Assembly: GCA_026983835.1 (NCBI GenBank)
Contig: JALSTH010000117.1
Coordinates: 1-35,994 of the forward strand
Reading direction: 5' to 3'
From: Candidatus Zixiibacteriota bacterium
Lineage (GTDB): Bacteria > Zixibacteria > MSB-5A5 > UM-FILTER-46-8
DNA: 35,994 bases
A model generated the notes under the pieces. It was not told the origin of the DNA. It did not search any database and worked only from the letters and a program-made list of their open reading frames with translations. The translations under genes and the position numbers were made by a program. Within the stretch, counting starts at the first letter, position 1. Each line of letters opens with the position of its first letter. Positions 1-7,921 of the stretch are shown piece by piece.

Positions 1-1219
1 CGGCACCGTGAACGGTGGAATTAAAACTGATTTCCTCCGCGCTGTCGGTACCCACCAATAAATAGGAATCCGTCTGCATCGATCCCCCGACCAATACCGG
101 CTGGCCAATTCCCTTATAGCGCGATGGGAGCAAATTCGATGATCCCCCTAAACTTCTTGTGGAACCTTTGCGGTGAACCAACAATTTCACCCGTTTTCCA
201 CCTACATTAAAATTCTCTATCTTGGCTATATTATGGGCGACATCATAAACCAAACTCATCCCCAATTCCTCAGGAGATTTATTGAATATCCGGGAAAATC
301 CCTCCCTTATGCGATGGGTGATTACCTGCCTGTTTACAAAGGCGGCATTAGCCGCGCAGGACATCGCCGAGAAATAATCCTGACCTTCCGGCGAATCGAA
401 AGGTGCGCAAGCTAACTCCCTATCACCAGTTTCGAGGTGATATTTCCTCATCGCCCGAGTAAACTCCACCAAGTAATCGGTGGCTACCTGATGCCCGAAC
501 CCCCTCGAACCGCAATGGACCATAATTGCAATTTGATTTTCCTTATCAAAACCGAATTGTAAAGCGGTTTTTTTATCATAAATATCTTCGGGGGCTACTT
601 TTTGAATTTCAAGGTAATGATTCCCCGAACCCAATGTACCGATCTGCTCGATACCGCGTTTGAAGGCTTTATCGCTTATTTTACTTGGATCGGCTCCCTT
701 TATACATCCGCCATCTTCTATATTTTCAATATCGCTTTCCGTTGCATACCCCTTTCTCAGACACCAAGACGCCCCCTCGACCATCATTTGCTCAAACTCC
801 CCTTTTGATAGTTTCGCGATACCCTTTTTACCGACTCCCGCCGGGACTATACGGAAAAGGAGGTCAAGCAATTCCTTAATTTTAGGCTTGATTTCCTCTT
901 CGGTAAGGTTTGTCCTGATTAGCCGAACCCCGCAATTTATATCGAAACCGATACCGCCCGGCGATATGACCCCATCGCCCAAATCGAAGGCGGCAACACC
1001 GCCAATCGGAAATCCATATCCCGAATGACCATCGGGCATACAATAAGCGTATTTCACTATTCCGGGTAAGCGAGCGACATTGGTTATCTGCTCGAATACT
1101 CCCTGATCCATCGAATTGACAATCGATTCCGAACCATAAATACGCGCCGGCACACGCATCCCCGATTTCTCGGTTGGCGGTATCTCATATATCAACGGCG
1201 ATATCTTCTCAAGCCTCAT
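1..1219 (-). CDS. rtcB: RtcB RNA-splicing ligase, C-terminus cut by window edge
   Basis: RtcB joins RNA 2',3'-cyclic phosphate or 3'-phosphate ends to 5'-OH ends using GTP and Mn2+, in tRNA splicing or RNA repair. The visible 406 codons start at an ATG and run open to the left edge without a stop. They contain the family's metal and active-site motifs in order: GGIGFDINCGVRL (Mn-binding Cys), TLGSGNHYLEI, MVHCGSRGFGHQ and, at the very edge, TVHGA. The His of that last motif is residue 404, matching the guanylylated histidine of archaeal RtcB, and the family is usually about 480 residues, so some 75 are missing. The archease gene lies 20 bp upstream in the same direction, as in many genomes. 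Recognition is certain. Whether the RNA repaired is tRNA or damaged RNA cannot be told here. Confidence 0.96.
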   Translation of the reverse strand, partial: MRLEKISPLIYEIPPTEKSGMRVPARIYGSESIVNSMDQGVFEQITNVARLPGIVKYAYCMPDGHSGYGFPIGGVAAFDLGDGVISPGGIGFDINCGVRLIRTNLTEEEIKPKIKELLDLLFRIVPAGVGKKGIAKLSKGEFEQMMVEGASWCLRKGYATESDIENIEDGGCIKGADPSKISDKAFKRGIEQIGTLGSGNHYLEIQKVAPEDIYDKKTALQFGFDKENQIAIMVHCGSRGFGHQVATDYLVEFTRAMRKYHLETGDRELACAPFDSPEGQDYFSAMSCAANAAFVNRQVITHRIREGFSRIFNKSPEELGMSLVYDVAHNIAKIENFNVGGKRVKLLVHRKGSTRSLGGSSNLLPSRYKGIGQPVLVGGSMQTDSYLLVGTDSAEEISFNSTVHGA

Positions 1220-1239
1220 TTTGTCGCTCCTTCATCTTC

Positions 1240-1683
1240 CTATAAATCCACTATAACCATAGCATAATATCCATCTTCCGTTTGTTTAACCTTAAAGCGA
1301 TGGAAAGTAATCGCTTTTACATCTATATTCGGTGGATTCTTAAGCTCATCGATTTCCATCCCGAATATGTCGCTCGCTAAATAAAATTTCCCTTTTATAT
1401 TAACTGCGAATTTGGAGAAAATCATTCGTTCGGTGTCTTTAAGGTATAAAAGCTCGCTCAAATATAAATACAAAAGCTCATCCAACGAATCCGATTCTAA
1501 TTTTAGCGATAATTTCCGATTTGGGAATACATCCTTAATATCGGCAATTATATTGAACATAGCTTCGGCGGATAAAACAAATAAATCCTCAAGCTTCTCG
1601 GCGGAAACCTCGAAAGCCGCATCGGAAGGAGCAATATCGTCAATATAACGATAGCTGTTGGGCTTCGGTAAATCCATTTTCAT
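1240..1683 (-). CDS. Archease, RtcB-activating protein
   Basis: Archease is a small metal-binding protein that lets RtcB turn over repeatedly by speeding its guanylylation. The 147 residues match the usual length. The N-terminal segment YRYIDDIAPSDAAFEV aligns with the family's DHTADIGI-type motif, although the second residue of the usual DH pair is not His here. It is followed by the typical helix LEDLFVLSAEAMFNII. The C-terminus, VKAITFHRFKVK...AMVIVDL, is the characteristic archease ending with the terminal acidic residue that binds metal. The gene sits between comF (9 bp upstream) and rtcB (20 bp downstream), all on the minus strand, so the three are probably co-transcribed. The altered DH motif is worth noting, but the neighbour makes the assignment firm. 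Confidence 0.88.
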   Translation of the reverse strand: MKMDLPKPNSYRYIDDIAPSDAAFEVSAEKLEDLFVLSAEAMFNIIADIKDVFPNRKLSLKLESDSLDELLYLYLSELLYLKDTERMIFSKFAVNIKGKFYLASDIFGMEIDELKNPPNIDVKAITFHRFKVKQTEDGYYAMVIVDL

Positions 1684-1692
1684 TTACTTCAT

Positions 1693-2472
1693 CTAATATG
1701 AGCCGGCGTGCCTGCCGACAATTAAAGAAAAAACCTCTTTGGCGCCAGAACCTTTTAAGACTTTGGAACATTCGTAAAGCGTTGCGCCGGTCGTTACCAC
1801 ATCGTCTAAAAGCAGAATTTTGCACCTCTTTACAGCCTCCTCATCAATAACCTTAAAGGCTCCCTTGACATTTTTAAGTCGCTGTTTGTAATTCAAATGT
1901 GTCTGCGACTTCGTATTTCTTATACGCTTCAAAGCGGAATCGTTTATAGGAATTTCGGTTAACTCCGCAAAACGGTGGGCGAATACCTCCGCTTGATTGT
2001 ATCCCCGCGATAATTCTTTCTTCCTATGCAAAGGAACCGGGATTATCAAATCTATTTTCGGCAGGACAGGATGTTCCTTAAACAGTTGATATCCCCATTC
2101 CGCAAATTCAATCCCGATTTCATATCTTTGATGATATTTGAAAGCGTGAATATAGCTGAGCAGTGCCGAATTCAATTCGCTCAAAGCGTACAATTTTCCC
2201 GGACTTCTTCTATTTTGACATTTGGGGCATTTATCCAAAATCTCGCTGTATGACGACCGACAAACCGGGCAGAACGGATTCTCCGAATTAGATGAGGTAA
2301 AAATCGTCTTTCGACAATCGTTGCAAACAATTTTAGAGCCGCTTGGCAGAGAACAGCCGCATATAATGCAGCTCGGAGGGAATAGGAAACATTTTATATC
2401 CTCCAAAGCCCCATTTAGGAACTTTTTCAATTCATTGGGATGATGCTCTTCGGCGGTACCTTGAATTTCCAT
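1693..2472 (-). CDS. ComF family amidophosphoribosyltransferase-like protein
   Basis: ComF/GntX proteins have an N-terminal zinc finger and a C-terminal phosphoribosyltransferase (PRT) domain and are tied to DNA uptake or to DNA and nucleotide metabolism; their exact reaction is unsettled. Here two CxxC pairs (CIICGC...CNDC, then CPVC...CPKC) occupy roughly residues 35-85. A PRT domain follows, with IIPVPLHRKKELSRGYNQAE and the PRPP-binding loop ILLLDDVVTTGATL near the C-terminus. The length of 259 residues is normal. The start is taken at the ATG at 2472; a TTG immediately upstream is also in frame. No clear ribosome site is visible for either. It is the first gene of the probable comF-archease-rtcB unit and is divergent from the SbcD-like gene. 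Confidence 0.88.
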   Translation of the reverse strand: MEIQGTAEEHHPNELKKFLNGALEDIKCFLFPPSCIICGCSLPSGSKIVCNDCRKTIFTSSNSENPFCPVCRSSYSEILDKCPKCQNRRSPGKLYALSELNSALLSYIHAFKYHQRYEIGIEFAEWGYQLFKEHPVLPKIDLIIPVPLHRKKELSRGYNQAEVFAHRFAELTEIPINDSALKRIRNTKSQTHLNYKQRLKNVKGAFKVIDEEAVKRCKILLLDDVVTTGATLYECSKVLKGSGAKEVFSLIVGRHAGSY

Positions 2473-2475
2473 CAA

Positions 2476-2669
2476 TAAGCCATTATCAATATTAATTAAC
2501 CGTAATTAATTATAACCCTTTCGCGATTATTTCGCCATAAATTTTCGTTATGCTCCCCATATCCATTTATTCCGGTAAAGTTAAAGTTTCCCGGTGGTAA
2601 TTATCAAGGATTCAATTCCACTGCCGATAAAATAAGGGAGAAGTAACTTTTAATGGGAATTATAATAAA
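2476..2669. other. Divergent intergenic region between comF and the SbcD-like gene
   Basis: This AT-rich stretch of about 190 bp must hold the promoters for both the minus-strand comF unit and the plus-strand SbcD/SbcC-like pair. No promoter with convincing spacing was picked. An AAGGGAGAAG sequence about 30 bp before the SbcD-like ATG is too far away to be its ribosome site. It does precede a nine-codon frame starting at 2653 (ATG ... TAA), which is probably chance. Confidence 0.4.
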
Positions 2670-3791
2670 ATGCCGAAAATAATCCATACATCCGACCTTC
2701 ATCTCGGTATGCGGTTTTCCGGGATGGGGCGTGCCGGTAATAGATTGAGGGGGTTTCTGAGGGATGCTTTTGCTTCGATATGCGATTTAACCCTTGAGAG
2801 TAACGCCGATTGTCTCATCATAGCCGGGGATTTGTTCGACTCCAAAATGGTTTCGCAATCGACTTATGATTTTGTTATCGACAATATAAAACGGTTGGGG
2901 GATATTCCGGTGATAATAATCCCGGGTAGAAATGATACCGCCGATGAAATTTTGATTTGGGATAATTTCCTCTCGAACGATATTCCCCATAATTTACACC
3001 TAATCTCAAACGAGGACCAAAATCCACTGGTAATATCAAGTATAGAAACCGCCTTTTGGGCGAAACCCAACTTTAGCGGTAATCGGGCCGTTTCGCCTCT
3101 GCCGAAATTGTTGAATCGTTCGGCGGCGAAATATAATATCGCCATCGCAAATGGTAAACTAATGCAGACCGAAGAAGATAGCGGGGATAACGCATTCCAC
3201 CCGATTAATCCCAAAATGTTGGAGAAAAGCGATTTCAATTATATCGCTTTGGGGGGAAACTATTCGTATTGGGAGATTCCCGAATACAATGCTTATTGCC
3301 CGGGTTCGCCGGAGAGGAATTGTTTCGGGGAGGATGATTGCGGATATGTATTGATCGTCGATGTAAACGATAACGGGGTCGAAGTTGAAAAGGTCAAAAT
3401 CGGGAAAACCAATTGGTATGACATAACCCTGAATACCGAAATAATGCGCTCCCCCGGTGATATACTAAAAGAATTGGAATCCTACTCCGGAGATAACAAT
3501 CTAATCCGTTGCAGGATAGAGGGATTGCAACTGCCGGGGATGAATTTCGATACCGAACTTTTGGAAAAAGAATTGGAGGACAACATCTGTTTCGTGCAGG
3601 TATCGGACCATACCTCGCCGGAAAAGATAGACAAATTGATACAAACCTTCCCGCCGTCCACGATTACGGGACAATTTGCCGCGGCTATCAAGGAACAGAT
3701 GGAGGATGCTTCCCCGGAAATGCAGGAGATATTGGAGGAATCGTTGAAATTGGGATGCCGTTTGATGGCTGGGGGGAAGTTGGAGCTATAA
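2670..3791 (+). CDS. SbcD/Mre11/YhaO-like metallophosphoesterase with degenerate active site
   Basis: SbcD/Mre11 nucleases bind two metal ions through DxH, GDxxD, GNHD, a lone His and GHxH motifs, and work with an SbcC/Rad50 ATPase. This 373-residue protein keeps the fold hallmarks: SDLHLG (D9, H11), IIAGDLFDS (D54, D57), and the late YCPGSPE segment that normally follows GHxH. GNHD, however, reads GRND (86-89), the position of the usual HG pair reads NG (161-162), and GHxH reads GGNYSY (195-200). Four metal-ligand histidines are therefore missing while reading frame and spacing are kept, so metal-dependent nuclease activity looks lost or strongly altered. The SbcC-like gene follows 2 bp after the stop, so the pair is surely co-transcribed. 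It could be a regulatory or scaffold subunit. The family assignment is firm; loss of activity is inferred. Confidence 0.85.
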   Translation: MPKIIHTSDLHLGMRFSGMGRAGNRLRGFLRDAFASICDLTLESNADCLIIAGDLFDSKMVSQSTYDFVIDNIKRLGDIPVIIIPGRNDTADEILIWDNFLSNDIPHNLHLISNEDQNPLVISSIETAFWAKPNFSGNRAVSPLPKLLNRSAAKYNIAIANGKLMQTEEDSGDNAFHPINPKMLEKSDFNYIALGGNYSYWEIPEYNAYCPGSPERNCFGEDDCGYVLIVDVNDNGVEVEKVKIGKTNWYDITLNTEIMRSPGDILKELESYSGDNNLIRCRIEGLQLPGMNFDTELLEKELEDNICFVQVSDHTSPEKIDKLIQTFPPSTITGQFAAAIKEQMEDASPEMQEILEESLKLGCRLMAGGKLEL

Positions 3792-3793
3792 TT

Positions 3794-5890
3794 ATGAGGA
3801 TAGAGAAATTAAATATAAAGAACTTCGGCAAATTTTCCGAGAAAGCAACCTCTTTCAGCCCGGGAATTAATATCATCAAAGGCGCCAACGAAGCCGGCAA
3901 ATCGACATTGGTCGAAGCTATCTCGACCGGGCTTTTCGATGATGTTAAAATGCCCGATAAATCGCTGAAGGAAAAATTCAAATGGGGGGAAGGCGGCGCC
4001 TCTGTCCAATTAGAGGTTTCCGACGGGGAAAAGAAATTCAACCTCAACAAAGACTTCTTCGCCGGGGTTCAAACCCTCCGAAGTCCTCGGTCGAAGGAAG
4101 GTGTGGAGTCCTCGGATGGGTGGATGAAATTCCTCGAAGACAAACTCGGGATTACCGACAAGGGGCTATTCCACTCAACAGCCTGCATTCGACAGGACGA
4201 GATGGATAGGATATCCTCCTCCCCGGAAACGATGCGGGATAAATTGGAAAGCATTATCACCGGCGCCAAAGAGGAAACGGTTGCCGGCGAGGTTATAGAG
4301 CAACTCAGCGAACGGATTGAACAGATAAAAGGTTCCGATACTGCATCGGGGATTCTTCGGCATTTGGAGGAAGAAGCGGAAGATTTGAAGTATGAAATAG
4401 GGAAGCTGACCCGTGAATTGGAAGTGATGGAGGGCAAACGCAAGGAGTTTATCGAACTCAGCTCCCGTCATAAATCAACCGCCGCCGAATATGAGGAAAA
4501 GCAAAAACTATTGGAGAGATGGGAAACCGCAGCGACTATCTCCCGCAAAAAATCAGAGCTACAATCCAAGTATGATGAGCTTAAAGGGCGAATCGATGAG
4601 CTGAGTAAATCTCAGGGAAAAGTTATCGATTTCCGCAAACAGATAGCCGATAAACCGGAAATCAATAAATCGGATATCGATACTGTGGATGAATTGGAAG
4701 TAAGGATTAGATACCTCGGCGGTAAGCGCTCCGATTCCGAAAACGACAGGAAAATCCTCGAGCAAAGCCTTGAGGAAGGCGGCGGCACAGGTTTACTGTT
4801 TTTTCTAAATGTCTTGAATTTCATTATGATATTTGTTTGTGCGGCGGCGGGATTTATGTATCAGCCGATTATCGCCGCCGGGTCCGGGCTTTTTGTTCTA
4901 ACGCAAATTGTTTTAATAATCCTGCTTTGGCGCCGATCCGCCGAGAGGACCGCTCTTAACAGCCAGATAAGGTTTGTGGAAAGGCGTTTGGAGGAAGTCA
5001 GAGCGGAAATCATCTCCGCCAAAGAAACCACAAATAAAATACTCAGAAAATATAAGCTCAAAAACACTTCCGATTTACGGAGCATATTTAGTTTTGTCGA
5101 TGAGATTCAAAAGAACATCGACGAAGAAGCAGCCCGTTATGAGAGATTGCTTGACGGGGGGAGCCTTAAATCGCTTCAGGATAAATTGAAAAGTATCGGT
5201 GCGGAGATTGACGATTTAACCGCCCAATCCGAAAAATTGGGGACCATCCTCCCCGATGCCGCCTCTTTCGAGAAATTGAGAATGGAAGTCGAGCAGCTGA
5301 ATGCCGAGAACATAAAACTTAAGGAAAAGACGAATGCCTTAAAGCAACAGTTGGAGCTGTTCGAGAACGGCGGCGAGAACTTAATCGCCTTTAAGGAACG
5401 GCTGGAATACAATCTTGTTATGTACCAGCGTTATAGTCGCCGATTGAAGGTTTATCAAGTTACGGCGAGTTTTATCGAAAAGGCACGGCGGGACATCCTC
5501 AAAGCCACTGCGGAAACATTGGAGGATAAAGTCGGTAAATATTTGTCGAGGATAACTGCGGGGAAATATGGCAGAGTAAGGTTCGACCGCTCGAATCTCG
5601 ATTTTTCAGTCTTTTCAACCGAGAAGCAGGATTGGATAAACTCCAAGGATAATCTTTCCCGCGGCTTGATAGACCAGATTTATTTCTGCGCCCGTTTGGT
5701 GCTGATCGATTTAATCGCCGAAGAGAACAAACCGTTTATCATCCTCGATGACCCCTTCGTCCATTTCGACCCGGAAAGGGCGTTGCGCGCAATCGAGATA
5801 TTAAAGGATATCTCCGCCGATTACCAGATACTGCTGTTCACCAACAGCGGCCTTTACGACCACAGCGCCGATAATATAATCCAGTTATAG
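3794..5890 (+). CDS. SbcC/Rad50/YhaN-like ATPase with membrane hairpin
   Basis: This 698-residue SMC-type ATPase is the expected partner of the preceding SbcD-like protein. It has a Walker A GANEAGKST at 30-38, a Q-loop region around IRQDE, two long charged coiled-coil arms, an ABC signature NLSRGLIDQ near 620, and a Walker B with D-loop FIILDDPFVHFDP near 648-660. Between the arms, where Rad50 has its zinc hook, lies a strongly hydrophobic double segment at about 333-378 (LLFFLNVLNFIMIFVCAAAG, then a second helix ending IVLIILLW). This looks like two transmembrane helices, as in the YhaN branch of the family. No CxxC hook is seen. The start is the ATG at 3794, which gives the canonical MRIEKLNIKNFGKF beginning; upstream in-frame codons overlap the previous gene and look non-coding. 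It probably holds or senses DNA ends at the membrane. Confidence 0.88.
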   Translation: MRIEKLNIKNFGKFSEKATSFSPGINIIKGANEAGKSTLVEAISTGLFDDVKMPDKSLKEKFKWGEGGASVQLEVSDGEKKFNLNKDFFAGVQTLRSPRSKEGVESSDGWMKFLEDKLGITDKGLFHSTACIRQDEMDRISSSPETMRDKLESIITGAKEETVAGEVIEQLSERIEQIKGSDTASGILRHLEEEAEDLKYEIGKLTRELEVMEGKRKEFIELSSRHKSTAAEYEEKQKLLERWETAATISRKKSELQSKYDELKGRIDELSKSQGKVIDFRKQIADKPEINKSDIDTVDELEVRIRYLGGKRSDSENDRKILEQSLEEGGGTGLLFFLNVLNFIMIFVCAAAGFMYQPIIAAGSGLFVLTQIVLIILLWRRSAERTALNSQIRFVERRLEEVRAEIISAKETTNKILRKYKLKNTSDLRSIFSFVDEIQKNIDEEAARYERLLDGGSLKSLQDKLKSIGAEIDDLTAQSEKLGTILPDAASFEKLRMEVEQLNAENIKLKEKTNALKQQLELFENGGENLIAFKERLEYNLVMYQRYSRRLKVYQVTASFIEKARRDILKATAETLEDKVGKYLSRITAGKYGRVRFDRSNLDFSVFSTEKQDWINSKDNLSRGLIDQIYFCARLVLIDLIAEENKPFIILDDPFVHFDPERALRAIEILKDISADYQILLFTNSGLYDHSADNIIQL

Positions 5891-5939
5891 ATTTTACGGT
5901 CGGCTTTATATTCCGTATCCCCGATTATAAAAGCTTTAA

Positions 5940-7814
5940 TCAATATCTATGGAAACGCCGCTTCAAACCCATAGCGGTGAAAATCGCGAAAAGATAAAGT
6001 ATAATCGTATTCAGCACTGAAAATATCTTGGCGAATGTATTCCCCGCCGGCTGAACAGCCTCAAATTTAAAAGGGATATATGATTGTGGAATTAAGCGGA
6101 AAAATGTATAAGGAAGAGAATAATGCCAATAATTGGAAAGAAAGCCGTCTTTCATAGGAATATCTGTTTGCAATCCCGCCCCTAAATTCAGTAAGGGAAA
6201 GATAATGACCAAAAAGGCTAATAACCATAAAAAGCTCCAAAGCGGTTTTTCCCCATAACCGGCGAATATTTTATAGAGGCGATATAGCATTGCCCTGCCG
6301 AACAAATTTCCAAAAAACGCTTTTATCTTTCCTTCTTTTTTAAGTTCGGCTTGCCGGTTTTTCTTCTTCATCTCGAATTCATTGAAATAAAATGCCCCCG
6401 ATTGATCGAAATCTTTTGTATTGTCCAAAGCGGTTTTCATCCGGCGGTAAAGGGAGGCTATTTCTCCCCAGCTTTCCAAATCTTTTAAGTAATAATAGTC
6501 TTTAACTTTTTTTAGCTTAGTCATTTTATTATCCAAATGGGGGAATATCAACTCTTCGAAGATTATATTTTCTCTTTTGAAAAGAATAATTTTGGACGCT
6601 TCATATTTATTGGATACAAAGCGGGCTTGATCGAAAGAGCTTTTGTAAAATGAAAACAGGGAAAGGTTGTTATTGGCGAAATAAACATCCTTTAGATTGC
6701 AGTAGCGAAATATTAAAACCGGCTTTTCTGTAATTCCGGGATTCTCAAATTTTTTATTTAACTTTATCCCTTCGAAATGGGTGTTGAAAGGGGAAAAAGT
6801 AGCGTGATCGAAAATAATCCTAATCGGTTTTGTTTTTTTATCACTATTTTTTTTAAGCTCAAAATTAATATCTCTTAATCTGAAAATCGTCCTTTCCTTA
6901 ACTAAAATATTAGTAAAATACATATCTCCTGAAATTATGGTTTTAATAAATCGGGTATCGCCTGAGAATGTAGCTCTCAAGAATTTTGCCTCCCCGGAGA
7001 ATGTAGCTCCGCTAAAATCCGCAACCTCGGAGAATGTGGCTCCAGTGAAATCAGCATTTGTAGAGAATGTGGCTCTGAAAAAATCCGCCTCCTCGGAGAA
7101 TGTGGCTCCGCTGAAATCCGCCCACAAAGAGAATGTGGCTTCGCCGAAACTCGCCTTTTTGGAGAATTTGGCTCCCATGAAAACCGCTATATAGAATGTG
7201 GCTCTATTAAAATTAGCAACCTCCGAGAATGTGGCTCCGTTGAAAGCCGCCCATTTGGAGAATTTGGCTCCCATGAAAACCGCTACGGAGAATTTGGCTA
7301 TTCTAAAATCCGCCCGCACGGAGAATTTGGCTCCGTTGAAATTAGCTATGGAGAATCTGGCTCTGATGAAATTCGCCTCCTTGGAGAATGTTGCTTCCCT
7401 GAAATCCGCTTCCCATAGGAACTTGGCTTCGCTGAAATCCGCCTTTTGGGAGAATGTGGCTTCCCTGAATAAAGCCCACCCGGAGAATTTGGCTCCGCCG
7501 AAATCGGCAACCTCGGAGAATGTGGCTCTGCTGAAATTCGCCTCTCCGGAGAATGTGGCTTCGCTAAAGTCGGCCGCTTTATCGAATTCCCTTCCCGAAA
7601 AACTGATTTTGCCCGGAAATACAAATCCCCTGAAATTATAATCTTTCTTTTTCAGCTTTTCATTTATTATAAGCAGATTGAAATCCTCAACCGAGATTCC
7701 CTTTTCTTCCTTCGGGGCGTGGAAGATGCAGTATTTACTGTCGGGGTAATGGGGATTTATCGGTTCATTACACCCTTCATATTCGCATATTTTTTGATTC
7801 TTTTCTTCAATCAT
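5940..7814 (-). CDS. Membrane pentapeptide-repeat protein with N-terminal zinc-finger-like motif
   Basis: Three parts are visible in 624 residues. First is a small Cys/His cluster, CX4C-X13-CX2H (C10, C15, C29, H32), that could bind zinc. Second is a right-handed beta-helix type repeat tract (about 81-286) of 19 units like ADFSGATFSEE, with further weaker units to about 400. Third is a helical motif, LYRRMKTALDNTKDFDQSGAFYF, typical of membrane pentapeptide proteins, followed by hydrophobic segments WSFLWLLAFLVIIFPLLNLG and NTIILYLFAIFTAMG and a basic C-terminus. Related proteins often end in a two-helix K+-channel-like module; here no TxGYG filter is present between the helices. ATG at 7814 is preferred because the truncated copy at 9853 begins at the equivalent codon; an in-frame TTG lies at 7832. 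Its promoter region is duplicated beside the restriction genes. Its role is unknown. Confidence 0.8.
   Translation of the reverse strand: MIEEKNQKICEYEGCNEPINPHYPDSKYCIFHAPKEEKGISVEDFNLLIINEKLKKKDYNFRGFVFPGKISFSGREFDKAADFSEATFSGEANFSRATFSEVADFGGAKFSGWALFREATFSQKADFSEAKFLWEADFREATFSKEANFIRARFSIANFNGAKFSVRADFRIAKFSVAVFMGAKFSKWAAFNGATFSEVANFNRATFYIAVFMGAKFSKKASFGEATFSLWADFSGATFSEEADFFRATFSTNADFTGATFSEVADFSGATFSGEAKFLRATFSGDTRFIKTIISGDMYFTNILVKERTIFRLRDINFELKKNSDKKTKPIRIIFDHATFSPFNTHFEGIKLNKKFENPGITEKPVLIFRYCNLKDVYFANNNLSLFSFYKSSFDQARFVSNKYEASKIILFKRENIIFEELIFPHLDNKMTKLKKVKDYYYLKDLESWGEIASLYRRMKTALDNTKDFDQSGAFYFNEFEMKKKNRQAELKKEGKIKAFFGNLFGRAMLYRLYKIFAGYGEKPLWSFLWLLAFLVIIFPLLNLGAGLQTDIPMKDGFLSNYWHYSLPYTFFRLIPQSYIPFKFEAVQPAGNTFAKIFSVLNTIILYLFAIFTAMGLKRRFHRY
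6957..7574 (-). repeat. Coding tandem repeat, 19 units of 33 (or 30) nt
   Basis: The tract encodes 19 consecutive units of the pattern A-x-F-x-x-A-[TK]-F-S-x-x. Sixteen units have 11 residues and three have 10. Phenylalanines therefore alternate at 5- and 6-residue spacing instead of the strict 5 of classic pentapeptides. At DNA level, GAGAATGTGGCTCC-like blocks recur every 33 nt on the plus strand, so unit number could change by slippage or recombination. Confidence 0.85.
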
Positions 7815-7827
7815 AATGGATATTTCT

Positions 7828-7898
7828 CCCAATTATATCTGGGGATCGATCGCTCCCCCATTGGCTTAATATAATGAGCAAAAAGGTGCTCCCGCAAG
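7828..7898. repeat. 71-bp direct repeat, copy A (pentapeptide gene upstream region)
   Basis: This 71-bp block is repeated at 9864-9934 in the same orientation, 2036 bp away, with a single C/T difference that I can see. It includes an 18-bp near-palindrome, GGGGATCGATCGCTCCCC (7841-7858), and a plausible promoter reading on the minus strand. Weaker similarity continues into the first 15 codons of the pentapeptide gene. Confidence 0.92.
7868..7897 (-). promoter_or_regulatory. Candidate promoter of the pentapeptide gene
   Basis: Read on the minus strand: TTGCGG, 18 bp, TATATT, followed by an 18-bp near-palindrome (7841-7858) that could be an operator or a leader hairpin. A perfect TATAAT also occurs closer to the gene (minus strand, 7837-7832), without a good -35. 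The same arrangement is present in repeat copy B. Spacing and match are only moderate. Confidence 0.35.
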
Positions 7899-7921
7899 CG
7901 TCGTCTCAATTAAATTCCAAA

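Noticed and set aside
2670-3791. Loss of SbcD histidines through a frameshift or assembly error
   Set aside because: The frame is continuous, and the substitutions are scattered and in register with conserved flanking residues, so a single indel cannot explain them. Point errors at all sites are unlikely.
3509-3793. Extended N-terminus for the SbcC-like ATPase
   Set aside because: The longer frame overlaps the end of the SbcD-like gene, and its residues do not resemble the family. The canonical start MRIEKLNIKNFGKF is at 3794.
6957-7574. Regular 33-nt repetition resembling a CRISPR array
   Set aside because: No unique spacers are present. The units are degenerate, contiguous and in frame within a protein-coding gene.
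7198-7641. Long open frame on the plus strand opposite the pentapeptide repeats
   Set aside because: It exists only because the 33-nt repeat has no stops in the antisense frame. It has no ribosome site, and the minus-strand product has clear domains.
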